64,000 bases of DNA. It comes from Hyphomonas polymorpha PS728 (GTDB taxonomy: Bacteria; Pseudomonadota; Alphaproteobacteria; Caulobacterales; Hyphomonadaceae). The stretch's first letter is position 1; each line of letters begins with the position of its first letter. Made by a program: the position numbers and the translations under genes. Below, piece after piece: positions 63,800 through 64,000 of the stretch. The notes beneath the pieces were generated by a model, which made no database searches, was not told the DNA's origin, and saw only the letters and a list, made by a program, of their open reading frames with translations. The stretch lies in NCBI RefSeq assembly GCF_000685315.1, contig NZ_ARYM01000019.1:1-64000 (forward strand). Direction: 5' to 3'.

Positions 63800-63835
63800 G
63801 GCCCGCCGCGATCAATTTTTCTTGAACGGCGGGTC
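63800..63835 (+). terminator. Hairpin after dut, weak terminator
   Basis: GGCCCGCCG (63800-63808) pairs with CGGCGGGTC around an 18-base loop that itself contains TTTTT. The T-tract lies in the loop rather than after the stem, so termination efficiency is doubtful. It separates dut from the truncated gene at 63877. Confidence 0.4.
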
Positions 63836-63876
63836 ATCCTCCCCACATATTGAATATCAATAAGGAGGGAGTGCTC

Positions 63877-64000
63877 ATGGCTGCTGCGTTTTACTTCTTC
63901 ATCGGCGCGCTGGTTTTCTGGCTGGCGTTTCGCTCCGGCTCCCGGCGCGCGGCGCAGACGCGTCCCGACCCGCGCGAGGCGGACATCGAACGGCTCAACG
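63877..64000 (+). CDS. N-terminus of a membrane protein (runs off the window)
   Basis: The partial ORF begins MAAAFYFFIGALVFWLAFRSGSRRAAQTRPDPREADIERLN and continues past the end of the window. AAGGAGGG lies 9 bases upstream, an excellent ribosome site. The N-terminal 20 residues form one membrane anchor followed by a charged segment. Too short to name. Confidence 0.7.
   Translation, partial: MAAAFYFFIGALVFWLAFRSGSRRAAQTRPDPREADIERLN

Noticed and set aside
63800-63835. Strong terminator after dut
   Set aside because: The stem is good, but the T-run is in the loop and not after the stem, so only a weak call is made in the features.

Overview
The window is a gene-dense, high-GC stretch of bacterial chromosome, almost certainly from an alphaproteobacterium. 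Evidence is the mutM / ubiE-ubiB-coaBC-dut cluster, a SAM-II riboswitch in front of metA, a TPP riboswitch in front of thiC, an hpf-ptsN pair, an IalB-family protein, an ECF sigma factor with a ChrR-type partner, and ubiquinone genes. A Hyphomonas-like member of the Hyphomonadaceae is my best guess, by inference only. I see no rRNA, tRNA, prophage, insertion sequence or CRISPR array. Nearly all sequence is coding and no gap between genes exceeds about 300 bases.

Layout. 1-2.8 kb: a REP-like palindromic repeat, then (minus strand) thiC under a TPP riboswitch, followed 6 bases later by a zeta-toxin-like P-loop kinase and a 32-residue ORF. 2.9-9.8 kb: small and secreted proteins, an ArsR/SRPBCC pair, an esterase, an ArsC/Spx-like protein, a DUF2164 protein, a phosphodiester glycosidase and a membrane/spermidine-synthase fusion. 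9.9-19 kb: rlmN, an OmpA lipoprotein, an IalB protein, the ECF sigma/ChrR-like pair, an RNA methyltransferase, an isoaspartyl peptidase, a quinone oxidoreductase and dnaK with a sigma-32-type promoter. 19.4-29.8 kb: hrcA-grpE, an SdpR/SdpI-like pair, fhs, rph, a SatD-like operon, an XRE/DUF2975 pair and rdgB-hemW. 29.8-40.2 kb: xerC, a five-gene ArsR operon, a GNAT/YcgN operon, mnmC, a phage-shock (psp) operon with three extra tiny membrane genes facing pspF, then hpf-ptsN. 40.3-47.6 kb: two large peptidases, nitronate monooxygenase, DUF3088, ExoD and an enoyl-CoA hydratase. 47.7-56.3 kb: SAM-II riboswitch, metA (acetyl-CoA type by its Glu111), an acyl-CoA dehydrogenase / acyltransferase / DUF3667 / YjbR run, an amidohydrolase, a flavin monooxygenase-like protein and a retropepsin-like protease. 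56.4-64 kb: FAD monooxygenase, mutM, ubiE, ubiB, coaBC, a low-GC orphan, dut and a truncated membrane gene.

How the genes work together. Several genes are stress-response or envelope-homeostasis functions: dnaK, hrcA-grpE, psp, ECF/ChrR, hpf and SatD-like. A repeated architectural theme is the small autoregulated repressor operon. Three ArsR genes, hrcA and the SatD-like gene all have a recognisable -35/-10 whose predicted start of transcription falls at or within a base or two of the ATG, that is, predicted leaderless mRNAs; in four of the five an inverted repeat overlaps or adjoins the promoter. The less-described units most worth following are the psp operon with its three extra micro-membrane proteins, the SatD-like/membrane pair, the ArsR-TM-DUF1801-DUF1801-SRPBCC operon, the thiC-linked zeta-like kinase, and the ChrR-like protein that has lost its anti-sigma zinc ligands.
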